Below, piece after piece: positions 39,024 through 47,338 of a stretch of DNA of 57,583 nt; position 1 is the first letter of the stretch; each line of letters starts with the position of its first letter. The position numbers and the translations under genes were made by a program. The notes beneath the pieces are model-generated. The model did no database searches. It saw only the letters and a list, made by a program, of their open reading frames with translations, and was not told the origin of the DNA. This stretch comes from Bacteroidia bacterium (GTDB taxonomy: Bacteria > Bacteroidota > Bacteroidia > J057 > JAIXKT01), in the NCBI GenBank assembly GCA_026932145.1, contig JAIXKT010000055.1, positions 1-57,583 on the forward strand, in the 5' to 3' direction.

Positions 39024-40733
39024 ATGTTTTTTCGGAAAGTTCTTTGGTTTGTTATATTTGCTGTTCAAGGGATTGTTAGCATAGCTCAGACGTATTCGGT
39101 ATCTACATTTGTCGGTTCGCGCACAAAAGGTTTTTCAGATGGTCCGGGGGGAATTGCCCGCTTTGGTTTCCCAAATGGGATTTGTGTGGATATAAATAAC
39201 AATGTTTATGTTTCTGATGACTATGCGAATGCGATTCGGAAAGTTACCCCAAGCGGGCTGGTTGTTACCTTAGCCGGAAACGGAATGGCTGGTTATGCAG
39301 ACGGCAACTCCTCGCAAGCACAGTTTAACAACCCAATAGGTATGTGTTCAGCTAAAAATGGAGACTTATATGTAGCAGATCATTTTAATCACTGTGTTAG
39401 AAAAATTGATTCTACGGGAAAAGTTACCACCGTAGCTGGGATTCCGGGTAAATCGGGTTATGTAGATGGGCCGGGCAATGCTGCCATGCTTAGCTCTCCT
39501 ATGGCCTGCACTATTGACCAAGCTGGAAATGTCTATGTTATAGAAACCGGAAATCACGCTATCCGCAAAATAACACCTGCCGGAATGGTATCTACCCTTG
39601 CCGGCAATGGTACATCCGGATTCCAAGATGGAATCGGAAAATCAGCCTCGTTTAACAGCCCAATAGCTATCTGCATTGATAAATCCCAAAAGTTATATGT
39701 GATAGACTCCCGAAACCGCGCAGTTCGGCAAGTAGGGCTAAACGGAAAAGTAACAACAGTTGTGCTCCCTAACTTTGAAGGATTAAAGGACAGCACCAAT
39801 GGTTTGGTAAATTTAAACTTTGCCAATTCAGAAGGTAGCTTTGGCGGCGGAGTAGCTGCCGACCCAGAAGGAAATATCTACATTGCAGATGCCGGTAGCT
39901 CTTCCATCATCTGTGTCAATATCTACAAAAAAGTGGTTTCCGTTGTAGCCGGCACCGGAATGCCCGGCTGGAATGACGGAGACGGCAATGAAGCTGCTTT
40001 CAATGAACCTGTTGATATTTGCCTCGATAAAAAAGGAAACCTATACGTTACCGACAAAAAAAACTACTGTATCCGAAAAATAATCATCAACAAACGCCCC
40101 GCAAAACCAGATACCCCTCCACAACAATTTATCTTGCGCGGACGTGTTTACGATAAAGCAAGCAACAAACCTATACCTACTGAATTTAAAATCAATGATT
40201 TAATTCGAGAAAAAACTATATCTACTAACTCTTCTTCAACCGGTAACTACAACACTCCACTACTAAGAGGTCAATACCAAATAATCGTTGATAACGATAA
40301 CTACCTCCCCTTTGAAACCTACATAAGTATCCCAAAATTAGAAGCAAATGATTATGTATTAGATGTTCCGCTAAATAAAATCACAGAACACGCTAAAATA
40401 ATTTTGGAAGATATTAATTTTGAACCAACAAGTGCCAAACTTACCGAACAATCGCTTATTGCCCTATCTCGAATAGCATTATATCTAAAAGTTCATGCAG
40501 GATTGATTATCCAGATTAACGGCCATACTGACCGAGGCGGGTCAGCAGAGCATAACCTAAAATTATCAGAAGATCGCGCCCGTACCGTCAAAGATAAATT
40601 GATTGACGAAGGCGTAAACCCAAACCAGCTTAAATACAAGGGCTTCGGAGGCACTAAACCCATTGCAGATAACAACACTCCCGAAGGAAGAATGAAAAAC
40701 CGCCGAACAGAATTTGAAATTATCGCTAAATAA
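39024..40733 (+). CDS. NHL-repeat propeller fused to OmpA-like peptidoglycan-binding domain
   Basis: From the ATG at 39024 the protein is 569 residues. It has a signal peptide (VLWFVIFAVQGIVSIAQ) and five or six NHL blades (FGFPNGICVDINNNVYVSDDYANAIRKVTPSG, then VVTLAGNGMAGYADG, and so on) to about residue 370. A short carboxypeptidase-regulatory-like domain (LRGRVYDKASNKPIPTEFKI) precedes an OmpA domain of about 110 residues (INFEPTSAKLTEQSLIALSRIA, IQINGHTDRGGSAEHNLKLSEDRARTVKDKLI, GGTKPIADN). The OmpA part should grip peptidoglycan while the propeller binds a partner or ligand in the periplasm. The next gene starts 11 bases later. Confidence 0.88.
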   Translation: MFFRKVLWFVIFAVQGIVSIAQTYSVSTFVGSRTKGFSDGPGGIARFGFPNGICVDINNNVYVSDDYANAIRKVTPSGLVVTLAGNGMAGYADGNSSQAQFNNPIGMCSAKNGDLYVADHFNHCVRKIDSTGKVTTVAGIPGKSGYVDGPGNAAMLSSPMACTIDQAGNVYVIETGNHAIRKITPAGMVSTLAGNGTSGFQDGIGKSASFNSPIAICIDKSQKLYVIDSRNRAVRQVGLNGKVTTVVLPNFEGLKDSTNGLVNLNFANSEGSFGGGVAADPEGNIYIADAGSSSIICVNIYKKVVSVVAGTGMPGWNDGDGNEAAFNEPVDICLDKKGNLYVTDKKNYCIRKIIINKRPAKPDTPPQQFILRGRVYDKASNKPIPTEFKINDLIREKTISTNSSSTGNYNTPLLRGQYQIIVDNDNYLPFETYISIPKLEANDYVLDVPLNKITEHAKIILEDINFEPTSAKLTEQSLIALSRIALYLKVHAGLIIQINGHTDRGGSAEHNLKLSEDRARTVKDKLIDEGVNPNQLKYKGFGGTKPIADNNTPEGRMKNRRTEFEIIAK

Positions 40734-40744
40734 CCTAAATAACT

Positions 40745-41713
40745 ATGTTTCAACCCGGAGATAAAGTTCGCTTGCTTCACGAATCAGGCGAAGGCACTAT
40801 CCAAAAAATATTCCAAAATAGCACTGCTATCGTTCTGATTGACGGCTTTGAACAAACTATTTCTTTATCCAATTTAGTTTTGATAACATCTTCTAAAGTT
40901 ATTCCGCAGGATAAGGTACAGTTTCAAGATAGCAAAATCCCTCCGGTTGGCTTTTGTTTATCCCTCGAATTAGAAAATCAATATATCCTATCCTATTTGC
41001 TAAATGAAACTCCGGATTTAATATTGGTTTCAATAGTGGCCGAAATCCCCTCAGGTTATAGGCCACTAATACACACCACCTTAAACCCATTTACCAAAAT
41101 CACCTTACCTACACTAACTTTACAAGAAATCAGTTCAGTTCCAATTTGGACTATACGTTGGATAGCTCATCCTGCAAACCCTATTCACGATATTTCTGAC
41201 GGATATTACCAATTCAAATTCAAGGAAGCCTTCTTACGAAAAGAACCCAAAATGACCTTAACATCCTCAAAACCAATGATTATTATTCCGATTTTAAATG
41301 AACGGAGTACAATTTCACACCAAACAACACAAACCGAAGAATGGAACAAACAAAAATGGCAGAAAAACCTACAACAAGCACAAGAAAATTCAATTCCAAT
41401 ACCTTCGGACGTAATTGACTTACACATAGAGAAACTTCCTGACGAGCTAAAAAAAGAGCTAAAACGATCTAATGCCGCGCCAATCCATTATCAATTACAC
41501 TATTTCCAAAAGTCTATAGAGGCAGCTTTTGCGCACGGAATCCCAAGCAGTATGCTCATTATTCATGGGAAAGGCGAAGGAATCTTGAAAAAAGAAATCG
41601 AAACACTCCTTAAACAATATCGTGAAAAAAAAATGATAAAAGATTTTTTCACAGATTGGTTCAACACCGGCCAAACACGTATTTCATTTCAAAATAAAGG
41701 TTTTTTGGACTAA
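40745..41713 (+). CDS. DUF2027 protein with C-terminal Smr domain
   Basis: The 322-residue protein begins with an SH3-like beta segment (FQPGDKVRLLHESGEGTIQKIFQNSTAIVLIDGFEQTI). A central beta domain typical of DUF2027 follows (FCLSLELENQYILSYLLNETPDLILVSIVA). It ends with a Smr domain (DLHIEKLPDEL, HGIPSSMLIIHGKGEGILKKEIETLLKQY, with the HGKGxG signature). Smr domains nick or bind nucleic acid, as at the end of MutS2. The linker before Smr is long and charged. It follows the NHL-OmpA gene by 11 bases and is likely co-transcribed, though the two act in different compartments. Confidence 0.82.
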   Translation: MFQPGDKVRLLHESGEGTIQKIFQNSTAIVLIDGFEQTISLSNLVLITSSKVIPQDKVQFQDSKIPPVGFCLSLELENQYILSYLLNETPDLILVSIVAEIPSGYRPLIHTTLNPFTKITLPTLTLQEISSVPIWTIRWIAHPANPIHDISDGYYQFKFKEAFLRKEPKMTLTSSKPMIIIPILNERSTISHQTTQTEEWNKQKWQKNLQQAQENSIPIPSDVIDLHIEKLPDELKKELKRSNAAPIHYQLHYFQKSIEAAFAHGIPSSMLIIHGKGEGILKKEIETLLKQYREKKMIKDFFTDWFNTGQTRISFQNKGFLD

Positions 41714-41755
41714 ATCATAAAAAAATATGTATATTTACTGCAAATCTTTGCAAAT

Positions 41756-42916
41756 ATGTTACGGAAAGTTTTATTTGGATACGGATTAGTTTGTGTATTT
41801 TTTACTCAGGTTGTTTTTAGTCAGTGTATTACAGGGGGTCTAACAACACAAGACTTTCCAATAGTAACCGGTACAGGTGCAGGATATAGCTGGGCTGCAA
41901 ACCTTATCCTAAAAGCAGAGGTGGGTTCAGCCCGTACCATAACCTCTATAACTATTTTTTTGGATAACCCTGTTACCGGAACATGGACGTTTAATAACCA
42001 GCGTATTTATCTGCGACATTCAACCGCAGGAAACTATGCTGATGCAACACATCCCGGAATTGTCGGCTTCACTAAAGTCTTTGATGGTAATATAAATTTT
42101 GCCAATAAAGGTGCTAAAACCATTAATTTCAACACCAATAATGGTGCTGTAAACTCTTTTTCCTATAATGGAACCGATAATTTAGAAGTTTTATGGGAAA
42201 ACCGTTCCGGTGCTGCTTATCCCGCTCCTGACGATATTCGCTGGAATAGAGGTGCACTTAACGGCGCAGTGAACCGCGCTAAACGACAATATGATACAGA
42301 CCCCGCCTTTGTATTTAACCGTACCGGTGCCCGTTTCAGCTACTTATACAAATCAAGCCTACTTACTGAATGTGTGCTACCCGTAGAATTATTAAAATTT
42401 ACCGCAAAACCTACCCCGCAAGGTGCACTGATAGCTTGGGATGTAGCATGGGAAGTGAATAATGACTTTTATACCATTCAGCACAGCACAGACGGAGAGC
42501 ATTTTAGCGGAATAGGTCAAGTTAAAGGACAAGGAACTACCGATGAAGGAAAGCATTATTCTTTTTTACATCCGGATCCCGCTCATGGCAAAAATTATTA
42601 TCGCTTAAGCCAAACAGATATAAACGGCACCACACGCTTCTATGATATAATTGAGATGAGTGCCGGAAATAACCTACTCCCAATTATTACTTGGACAGAG
42701 AGAGGTATTACAGTAACCGGTTTATCAGCCGGAGGAGACCGCGGAAATATCTTGATTACAGACCTTTCCGGCAAAAATCTGGGAGAATTTAGCTTTGAAT
42801 CCGACCTTGGTGATTCCCAACTATTCCCATTAGTAGCACCACACGGAGGCGTTATCTTAATCACTATTGTCTGGAATAATGGGCAAAAAACTACCGTACG
42901 GGCACTGAAACAATAG
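41756..42916 (+). CDS. Secreted protein with fibronectin-like domain and a degenerate sorting tail
   Basis: The 386-residue protein has a signal peptide (LFGYGLVCVFFTQVVFSQ). A beta-rich N-terminal domain of about 190 residues follows (TITSITIFLDNPVTGTWTFNNQRIYLRHSTAGNY). A domain with LPVELLKFTAKPTPQGALIAWDVAWEVNNDFYTIQHSTDGEHF and NYYRLSQTDINGTTRFYD comes next, a fibronectin-like unit very common in T9SS cargo of this phylum. The last 70 residues could be a diverged sorting domain (ILITDLSGKNLGEF), but the N-terminal YPNP motif is missing. AATCTTTG (41743-41750) may be its -7 box, six bases before the ATG. The function is unknown. Confidence 0.7.
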   Translation: MLRKVLFGYGLVCVFFTQVVFSQCITGGLTTQDFPIVTGTGAGYSWAANLILKAEVGSARTITSITIFLDNPVTGTWTFNNQRIYLRHSTAGNYADATHPGIVGFTKVFDGNINFANKGAKTINFNTNNGAVNSFSYNGTDNLEVLWENRSGAAYPAPDDIRWNRGALNGAVNRAKRQYDTDPAFVFNRTGARFSYLYKSSLLTECVLPVELLKFTAKPTPQGALIAWDVAWEVNNDFYTIQHSTDGEHFSGIGQVKGQGTTDEGKHYSFLHPDPAHGKNYYRLSQTDINGTTRFYDIIEMSAGNNLLPIITWTERGITVTGLSAGGDRGNILITDLSGKNLGEFSFESDLGDSQLFPLVAPHGGVILITIVWNNGQKTTVRALKQ

Positions 42917-42920
42917 CATT

Positions 42921-43634
42921 GTGAAAATCCAGTTTATTGGTACTGGAGGAGCATTCGACATAGAACAAGGAAACTCTTCCGCATTACTTAATGTTCACGA
43001 AAAAACAATTCTGATAGACTGCGGCTATGCTGTTTATCCCAAACTACGGCAACTAAACTTAGTAGAAACAATTGATGCAGTGTTGATTACCCATCTGCAT
43101 GATGACCACGTAGGAAGCCTTACAACACTCATTTTCCATTTATACTTTTTAGCCGGCCGCAAAACTACGGTGCTTTTTCCCGACCCGAAAATGTACCTTA
43201 TCTTGAATGATTTTCTCAAAAATGCCCTGATTGATCCCAAAATTTTTGTAGAATTTGAGGAACTTTCTACCATTTCCGGTGCTAAATACTGGGATACTTT
43301 TGGAGAACACTTACCGAAAATGCAAACTTATGGATATTATTTTCAAGAAAGAGATACCGCCATTGCGTATTCTGGAGATATTGGCACTACCACTATCGTT
43401 GAATCTTTATCAAAACCAACGTTTGAGATTCCAAAGAATTTAACCGTTTTTCATGATACATCTTTCTTTGCACACGCTTCTGCACATACCTATTACAAAC
43501 ATCTTGAACCTTTTTTAACTCATTTATCCATAATAGGTTATCATCATAATCCGGCATTTATACCTTCGGATTGTCTTTTGCCTCTGATACATCAATTTCC
43601 TGAATATCTTTTGGATGGAGCAACGTCTGATTGA
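42921..43634 (+). CDS. Metallo-beta-lactamase-fold hydrolase (RNase Z-like)
   Basis: The 237-residue protein has the MBL metal-binding motif THLHDDHVG (H58, H60, D62, H63). Other parts are IQFIGTGGAFDIEQGNSSALL, ILIDCG, IAYSGDIG and a late His (FFAHASAHTYY), the course of RNase Z/ElaC-type and phosphodiesterase-like MBL proteins. The start is a GTG; it gives the usual KIQFIGTGG beginning of this family and lies four bases after the previous stop. The gene overlaps the radical SAM gene by 20 bases. It might act on an RNA end or a cyclic phosphate, but in this company an unidentified small substrate is equally likely. Confidence 0.8.
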   Translation: MKIQFIGTGGAFDIEQGNSSALLNVHEKTILIDCGYAVYPKLRQLNLVETIDAVLITHLHDDHVGSLTTLIFHLYFLAGRKTTVLFPDPKMYLILNDFLKNALIDPKIFVEFEELSTISGAKYWDTFGEHLPKMQTYGYYFQERDTAIAYSGDIGTTTIVESLSKPTFEIPKNLTVFHDTSFFAHASAHTYYKHLEPFLTHLSIIGYHHNPAFIPSDCLLPLIHQFPEYLLDGATSD

Positions 43635-44673
43635 CTGGTCTGGTAATAATTTGCCCACATTAGGCCCAAAATCAGTTGCCGTTGTTTTGACCAATGCTTG
43701 TAACCTAAGCTGCGTTACGTGCTGGAGCTATTCACCTTTGCTAACGAACACAAAGCCTACTATCTCTTGGAAAAAGCAGCATCTATCTTTTGAACTTTTA
43801 CCAACATTATTTAGCCAACTCCGAGATATGCAAGTAGAACGGATTATTTTGACCGGTGGCGGAGACCCGCTTGCTTATCCTGAATTTGAAGAAGCTGTTC
43901 AACTCATTCACCAAAATAAACTTAAAACTACACTAATCAGCAACTTATCGCTGGTTCGTGATGTAGTCTCTTTCAAAAATCTACAGATAGACACTATTTT
44001 AGCAAACTGCTCCGCAGTAGATTCTAAGTCATACATAAATTTTCATCATAACCGGACAGCCGTAGATTTTGAAAAGTTTAAGTCTATTTTGGAGCAACTT
44101 TCCGAAACTACCAAACAACTAAAACTGGTTTTTGTGATTTGCCGCATCAACGCACACTTATTAAGCCAATTTCTTGAGTTTGCTGCTACCTTGCGGGCAA
44201 ATGTGCAATTCAAATTGATGAGTATTGCAGCAGAAACCCAAGCCGTTGCTATCACAGAACCTATAAAGGAAAGTTTATTACAGGAAATACCTCACCTAAC
44301 CCAAATTGCTAAACAACTTAATATCAAAACAAATTTAGATACATTAGCATCTGCATTGCAGGGAGAAACGGCTACATCTTTTCCGATAGAAAAAATCGGC
44401 TGTAGTGCGGGATATTTTTATGCCAGAATCACAGCCGCCGGCGAAGTATTGTTTTGCTGCAATCCCAACAAATTGCTTAAAATTGGCTCTCTTTTCCAAA
44501 ACTCTTTTAAAGAATTTTGGGATGGAGAAAAATGGCAAGAAATCCGACTGCAACTGCATCAAAATCATTTTTTTAATGGTTGTGAGCGTTGTGGTAAATT
44601 TGACCTGAATTTAGTTAATTTTCAAAAAATTACACTTGGAGCAAAAACAGACTCTTTACTGGCTGGTTCCTAA
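43615..44673 (+). CDS. Radical SAM protein with SPASM-like C-terminal domain
   Basis: The 352-residue protein has the radical SAM cluster CxxxCxxC at C29, C33 and C36 (TNACNLSCVTCWSYSP), then ILTGGGDPLAYPEFEEAV and a TIM-barrel-like middle. C-terminal cysteines lie in KIGCSAGYFYARITAAGEVLFCCNPN and FFNGCERCGKF, forming a SPASM-type region for additional iron-sulfur clusters. SPASM proteins often modify peptides or build cofactors. The ATG at 43615 lies inside the MBL gene and the end overlaps the next gene by 38 bases, so the three genes are tightly coupled. No small precursor gene is visible nearby. The substrate is unknown. Confidence 0.85.
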   Translation: MEQRLIDWSGNNLPTLGPKSVAVVLTNACNLSCVTCWSYSPLLTNTKPTISWKKQHLSFELLPTLFSQLRDMQVERIILTGGGDPLAYPEFEEAVQLIHQNKLKTTLISNLSLVRDVVSFKNLQIDTILANCSAVDSKSYINFHHNRTAVDFEKFKSILEQLSETTKQLKLVFVICRINAHLLSQFLEFAATLRANVQFKLMSIAAETQAVAITEPIKESLLQEIPHLTQIAKQLNIKTNLDTLASALQGETATSFPIEKIGCSAGYFYARITAAGEVLFCCNPNKLLKIGSLFQNSFKEFWDGEKWQEIRLQLHQNHFFNGCERCGKFDLNLVNFQKITLGAKTDSLLAGS

Positions 44674-45901
44674 AATAACTCCGCGTATCAGTTATTTAGC
44701 TCAAACCTTGTTTGCAAGTTGGTCTTCTGTTGAAATTATTCCGGCAACTTCTCCCGAAACCAACTCACGCATACTGAACAGCACCCACCAAGAATATCCT
44801 AACCAAATTCAGCTTCCTGAACTTTCTCCGGTTCTGTTTGAATCCGGAGAAACAAAGCACCTACCGGAATTATTGCCCAATCTGGCAGATAAAAATCCAG
44901 ACTCTTTTGATTGGTTTAGCGTTTCTTTCTGGTTATTAACAGAATACGTAAACTATGTAAAACCAAGTTATGATAAATTTGAACGGTATGACTTTAAGGC
45001 TATTGAACACACAGGTTTTTACCAAAAACCATATATTGATTTGTGGGTCAATTATTTAGCAGAAAAAATTCATTTAAAATGGCCTGAAATTCAAATTCAG
45101 AAACCCTTATTTAAGCAGGAAATAACCTGCGATATAGATCATCTATTTGCTTTTCGTAAACGAGGTTTTTTGAATCTATCTAAAAAATTTCTTGCTGCTA
45201 TTTTTCAACAAGATATTGAGCGGATTCAATTGCTGTTAAAATATCTTTATACCGGCCAAGATCCGTACGAAGTTTCATGGGAAATATTATTCAAAATAAA
45301 CCCTGAAACACTGCGTTTTTTTGTTTTACTATCCAACAAGCATCCGCGAGATAGTTTTTATAGTCCTGATTTTCAACCACTAATACAGAAAATTCGAGAT
45401 TTATCCTTACGGGGTTATTCTGTGGGGATTCACCCGAGCTATAACACAATTGACGGCAGCTACATCAAAGATGAATATCTTCAACTTCAAAACATTCTTA
45501 ATAAAGAAGTTACGAATAGCCGTCAACATTATTTGCGTTATAGACTTCCTGCTACCTACCGAACTTTGATTTCTGTAGGAATTAGGGAAGAATTTACTGC
45601 TTGTTTGCCAACTGTTATTGGCTACAAATACAGCACCAGTAGGCCATTCTTTTGGTATGATATTCAAAAAGAGGAAACTACCTCTCTTCAGATTCATCCG
45701 ACTATAGCTATGGATAGAACTTTGCTGGAAGATATGGCACGAACTCCTCAACAGGCAAAAGAAGATTTATTAAAATTACGTACTGATATTCAGGAAGTTG
45801 GAGGCGTTTTTAGGTTATTGATTCACCCGGAAACGCTGAGTAATTTTTTTGAATGGAAAGACTGGCGTGATGTTTTTGTGGCTACACAAATTTATTCCTG
45901 A
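44636..45901 (+). CDS. Polysaccharide deacetylase-like protein
   Basis: The 421-residue protein follows the plan of a Bacteroidota NodB-like family. It has an N-terminal domain of about 160 residues and then ITCDIDHLFAFRKRG (where the catalytic Asp pair is expected). VGIHPSYNTID (the His motif), RQHYLRYRLPATYRTLISVGI and GYKYSTSRPFFWYD follow, and LLIHPETLSN closes the barrel. It should remove acetyl groups from a glycan or be a diverged relative. There is no signal peptide, so it would be cytoplasmic, which is unusual for a deacetylase. The start is TTG within the radical SAM gene; no ATG precedes the domain. The overlap of 38 bases with that gene points to translational coupling. Confidence 0.68.
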   Translation: MEQKQTLYWLVPKITPRISYLAQTLFASWSSVEIIPATSPETNSRILNSTHQEYPNQIQLPELSPVLFESGETKHLPELLPNLADKNPDSFDWFSVSFWLLTEYVNYVKPSYDKFERYDFKAIEHTGFYQKPYIDLWVNYLAEKIHLKWPEIQIQKPLFKQEITCDIDHLFAFRKRGFLNLSKKFLAAIFQQDIERIQLLLKYLYTGQDPYEVSWEILFKINPETLRFFVLLSNKHPRDSFYSPDFQPLIQKIRDLSLRGYSVGIHPSYNTIDGSYIKDEYLQLQNILNKEVTNSRQHYLRYRLPATYRTLISVGIREEFTACLPTVIGYKYSTSRPFFWYDIQKEETTSLQIHPTIAMDRTLLEDMARTPQQAKEDLLKLRTDIQEVGGVFRLLIHPETLSNFFEWKDWRDVFVATQIYS

Positions 45902-46434
45902 ATAGTAAGCGTTCCCTTGATTTTAAAGATTTTATATTTTGTAAAAGTTGTGTTAGACTCCAAACCTTCCCCAAAGATTACCTCTTTGGGAGTGGTGATT
46001 TTAACAAAAGAATTGGTGTGCAAAATGTTCTTATGTTGCTCCCAGATAAGTTTTTCGGTTTCTAATTTTTCTTGTTTGTCATTATAGACAATAACATTTC
46101 CGGATGCTTCCCCGATAGATTTTTCGTTGTATAATCGCGCTTTATCTGCCACAAGATAGCTTTCAATAGCTCCTGAGGGAGTATAAAACTCTATTTTGAT
46201 TCCTCTATTCGCCTCTGTTTGAATATCTTGCCCAACTTTTTTCTCCACTAAGTGCGGAGTAGTTATTTTGGCTTTCATAATTGCAGAATCTGAATAATAG
46301 TAAGTAACCTTAAATGATTCCTGCAAAAAGTCTTTATCTTTTATATCCTGAAGGATTTGCTGCTTGTTTTCTGGCTCACAGCCTATCACAAACAAAATAG
46401 CAATTATGATTGTGAGTATCTTTAATGTATTCAT
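45892..46434 (-). CDS. lptC: LPS export ABC transporter periplasmic protein LptC
   Basis: From the ATG at 46434 the protein is 180 residues. It has a lipoprotein-like leader (LKILTIIIAILFVIGCEP) and then the LptC beta-jellyroll pattern (SFKVTYYYSDSAIMKAKITTPHLVEKKVG, YLVADKARLYNEKSIGEASGNVIVYNDKQEKLETEKLIWEQHKN). LptC links the inner-membrane ABC transporter to LptA during lipopolysaccharide export. In this phylum it is often a lipoprotein. The ATG lies two bases after the stop of the prenyltransferase gene; the longer GTG form would lie inside that gene. The end overlaps the convergent deacetylase-like gene by ten bases. This gene does not sit beside lptA or lptB here. Confidence 0.78.
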   Translation of the reverse strand: MNTLKILTIIIAILFVIGCEPENKQQILQDIKDKDFLQESFKVTYYYSDSAIMKAKITTPHLVEKKVGQDIQTEANRGIKIEFYTPSGAIESYLVADKARLYNEKSIGEASGNVIVYNDKQEKLETEKLIWEQHKNILHTNSFVKITTPKEVIFGEGLESNTTFTKYKIFKIKGTLTIQE

Positions 46435-46436
46435 TA

Positions 46437-47336
46437 TCAAATGAATTGTTTGTGATGTGCCCATAAAATAGTAACCGTAGTTAGAATCCAGAGCAGAACG
46501 GTGAAGAAAATTGGTTTATCTGCAAATAATATATCTTCCGGTTTTTCGGCAGTTAAAGTTCCTGTTGAGCTACTTAGCATAAAGTACCGGAATACGCCAT
46601 AAAGGACAATTGGTAGTGTAAGCATTAGCCACGAAGTAGGTGCTCCTTGTAAGGTAGGGCCGGAACTCCAAAGCATATAAGCTACTAATAAAGCTGTTAT
46701 GGTGATTGTTTCTAATTTTTCTAATAACTCTTTGGAATAAAACTGTAACGTTTTTCGGGCTATGGAATGGCCGAAATAGGTTAGCGCAAGCTCTGCTTTT
46801 CGTTTTTCAATGGCTAAAAAAAGTGAAAGCATTGCTATGGATAGTAAAAACCAGTTTGAAAGCCCAATGCCCGTAGCTAAGGAACCGGCAAATGCCCGCA
46901 AAACAAAACCCGAAGCAATCGCTAAAATATCTAATAGCGGTACTTTTTTAAACCAAAGATTATACCCAACCTGCAAAAAAGCATACGCTAATAAAATTAT
47001 TCCTACATAAAAATTTAAGCTAAAAGAACCTATTAATGAGGTTATTAACAAAACAATAGCGATAACCCATGCAATCTGAACTGAAACTTTTCCGGAGGCT
47101 ATCGGGCGTAGTTTCTTGATTGGATGTTGAGCATCTTCATCTCTATCCAAGATGTCATTAATTACATAAAAACTGCTTGATAACATTGAAAAAGCACCAA
47201 AAACAAGGGCTGCAATTAGCCATAAGCCAGCTTCTAAATGAAAACTAAAGAAAACAGCCGCAAAAACAAAGATATTTTTAGTCCACTGTTTAGGTCGCAA
47301 TAAAGTGATATAAACAGATTTTGGCTTAGATAACAT
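46437..47336 (-). CDS. UbiA-family prenyltransferase (decaprenyl-phosphate phosphoribosyltransferase-like)
   Basis: From the ATG at 47336 the protein is 299 residues with about nine membrane helices. It carries the two Asp-rich motifs: NDILDRDEDAQHPIKKLRPIASG and later FLAIEKRKAELALTYF. The ND-x2-D-x3-D-x2-HP-x-K-x2-RP form matches the DPPR synthase (Rv3806c-like) branch, which transfers phosphoribosyl to polyprenyl phosphate. This supplies a lipid-linked pentose for envelope glycans. An upstream open frame to 47408 lies inside the arginase-like gene and is rejected. It starts two bases after that gene's stop. Confidence 0.82.
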   Translation of the reverse strand: MLSKPKSVYITLLRPKQWTKNIFVFAAVFFSFHLEAGLWLIAALVFGAFSMLSSSFYVINDILDRDEDAQHPIKKLRPIASGKVSVQIAWVIAIVLLITSLIGSFSLNFYVGIILLAYAFLQVGYNLWFKKVPLLDILAIASGFVLRAFAGSLATGIGLSNWFLLSIAMLSLFLAIEKRKAELALTYFGHSIARKTLQFYSKELLEKLETITITALLVAYMLWSSGPTLQGAPTSWLMLTLPIVLYGVFRYFMLSSSTGTLTAEKPEDILFADKPIFFTVLLWILTTVTILWAHHKQFI

Positions 47337-47338
47337 AC

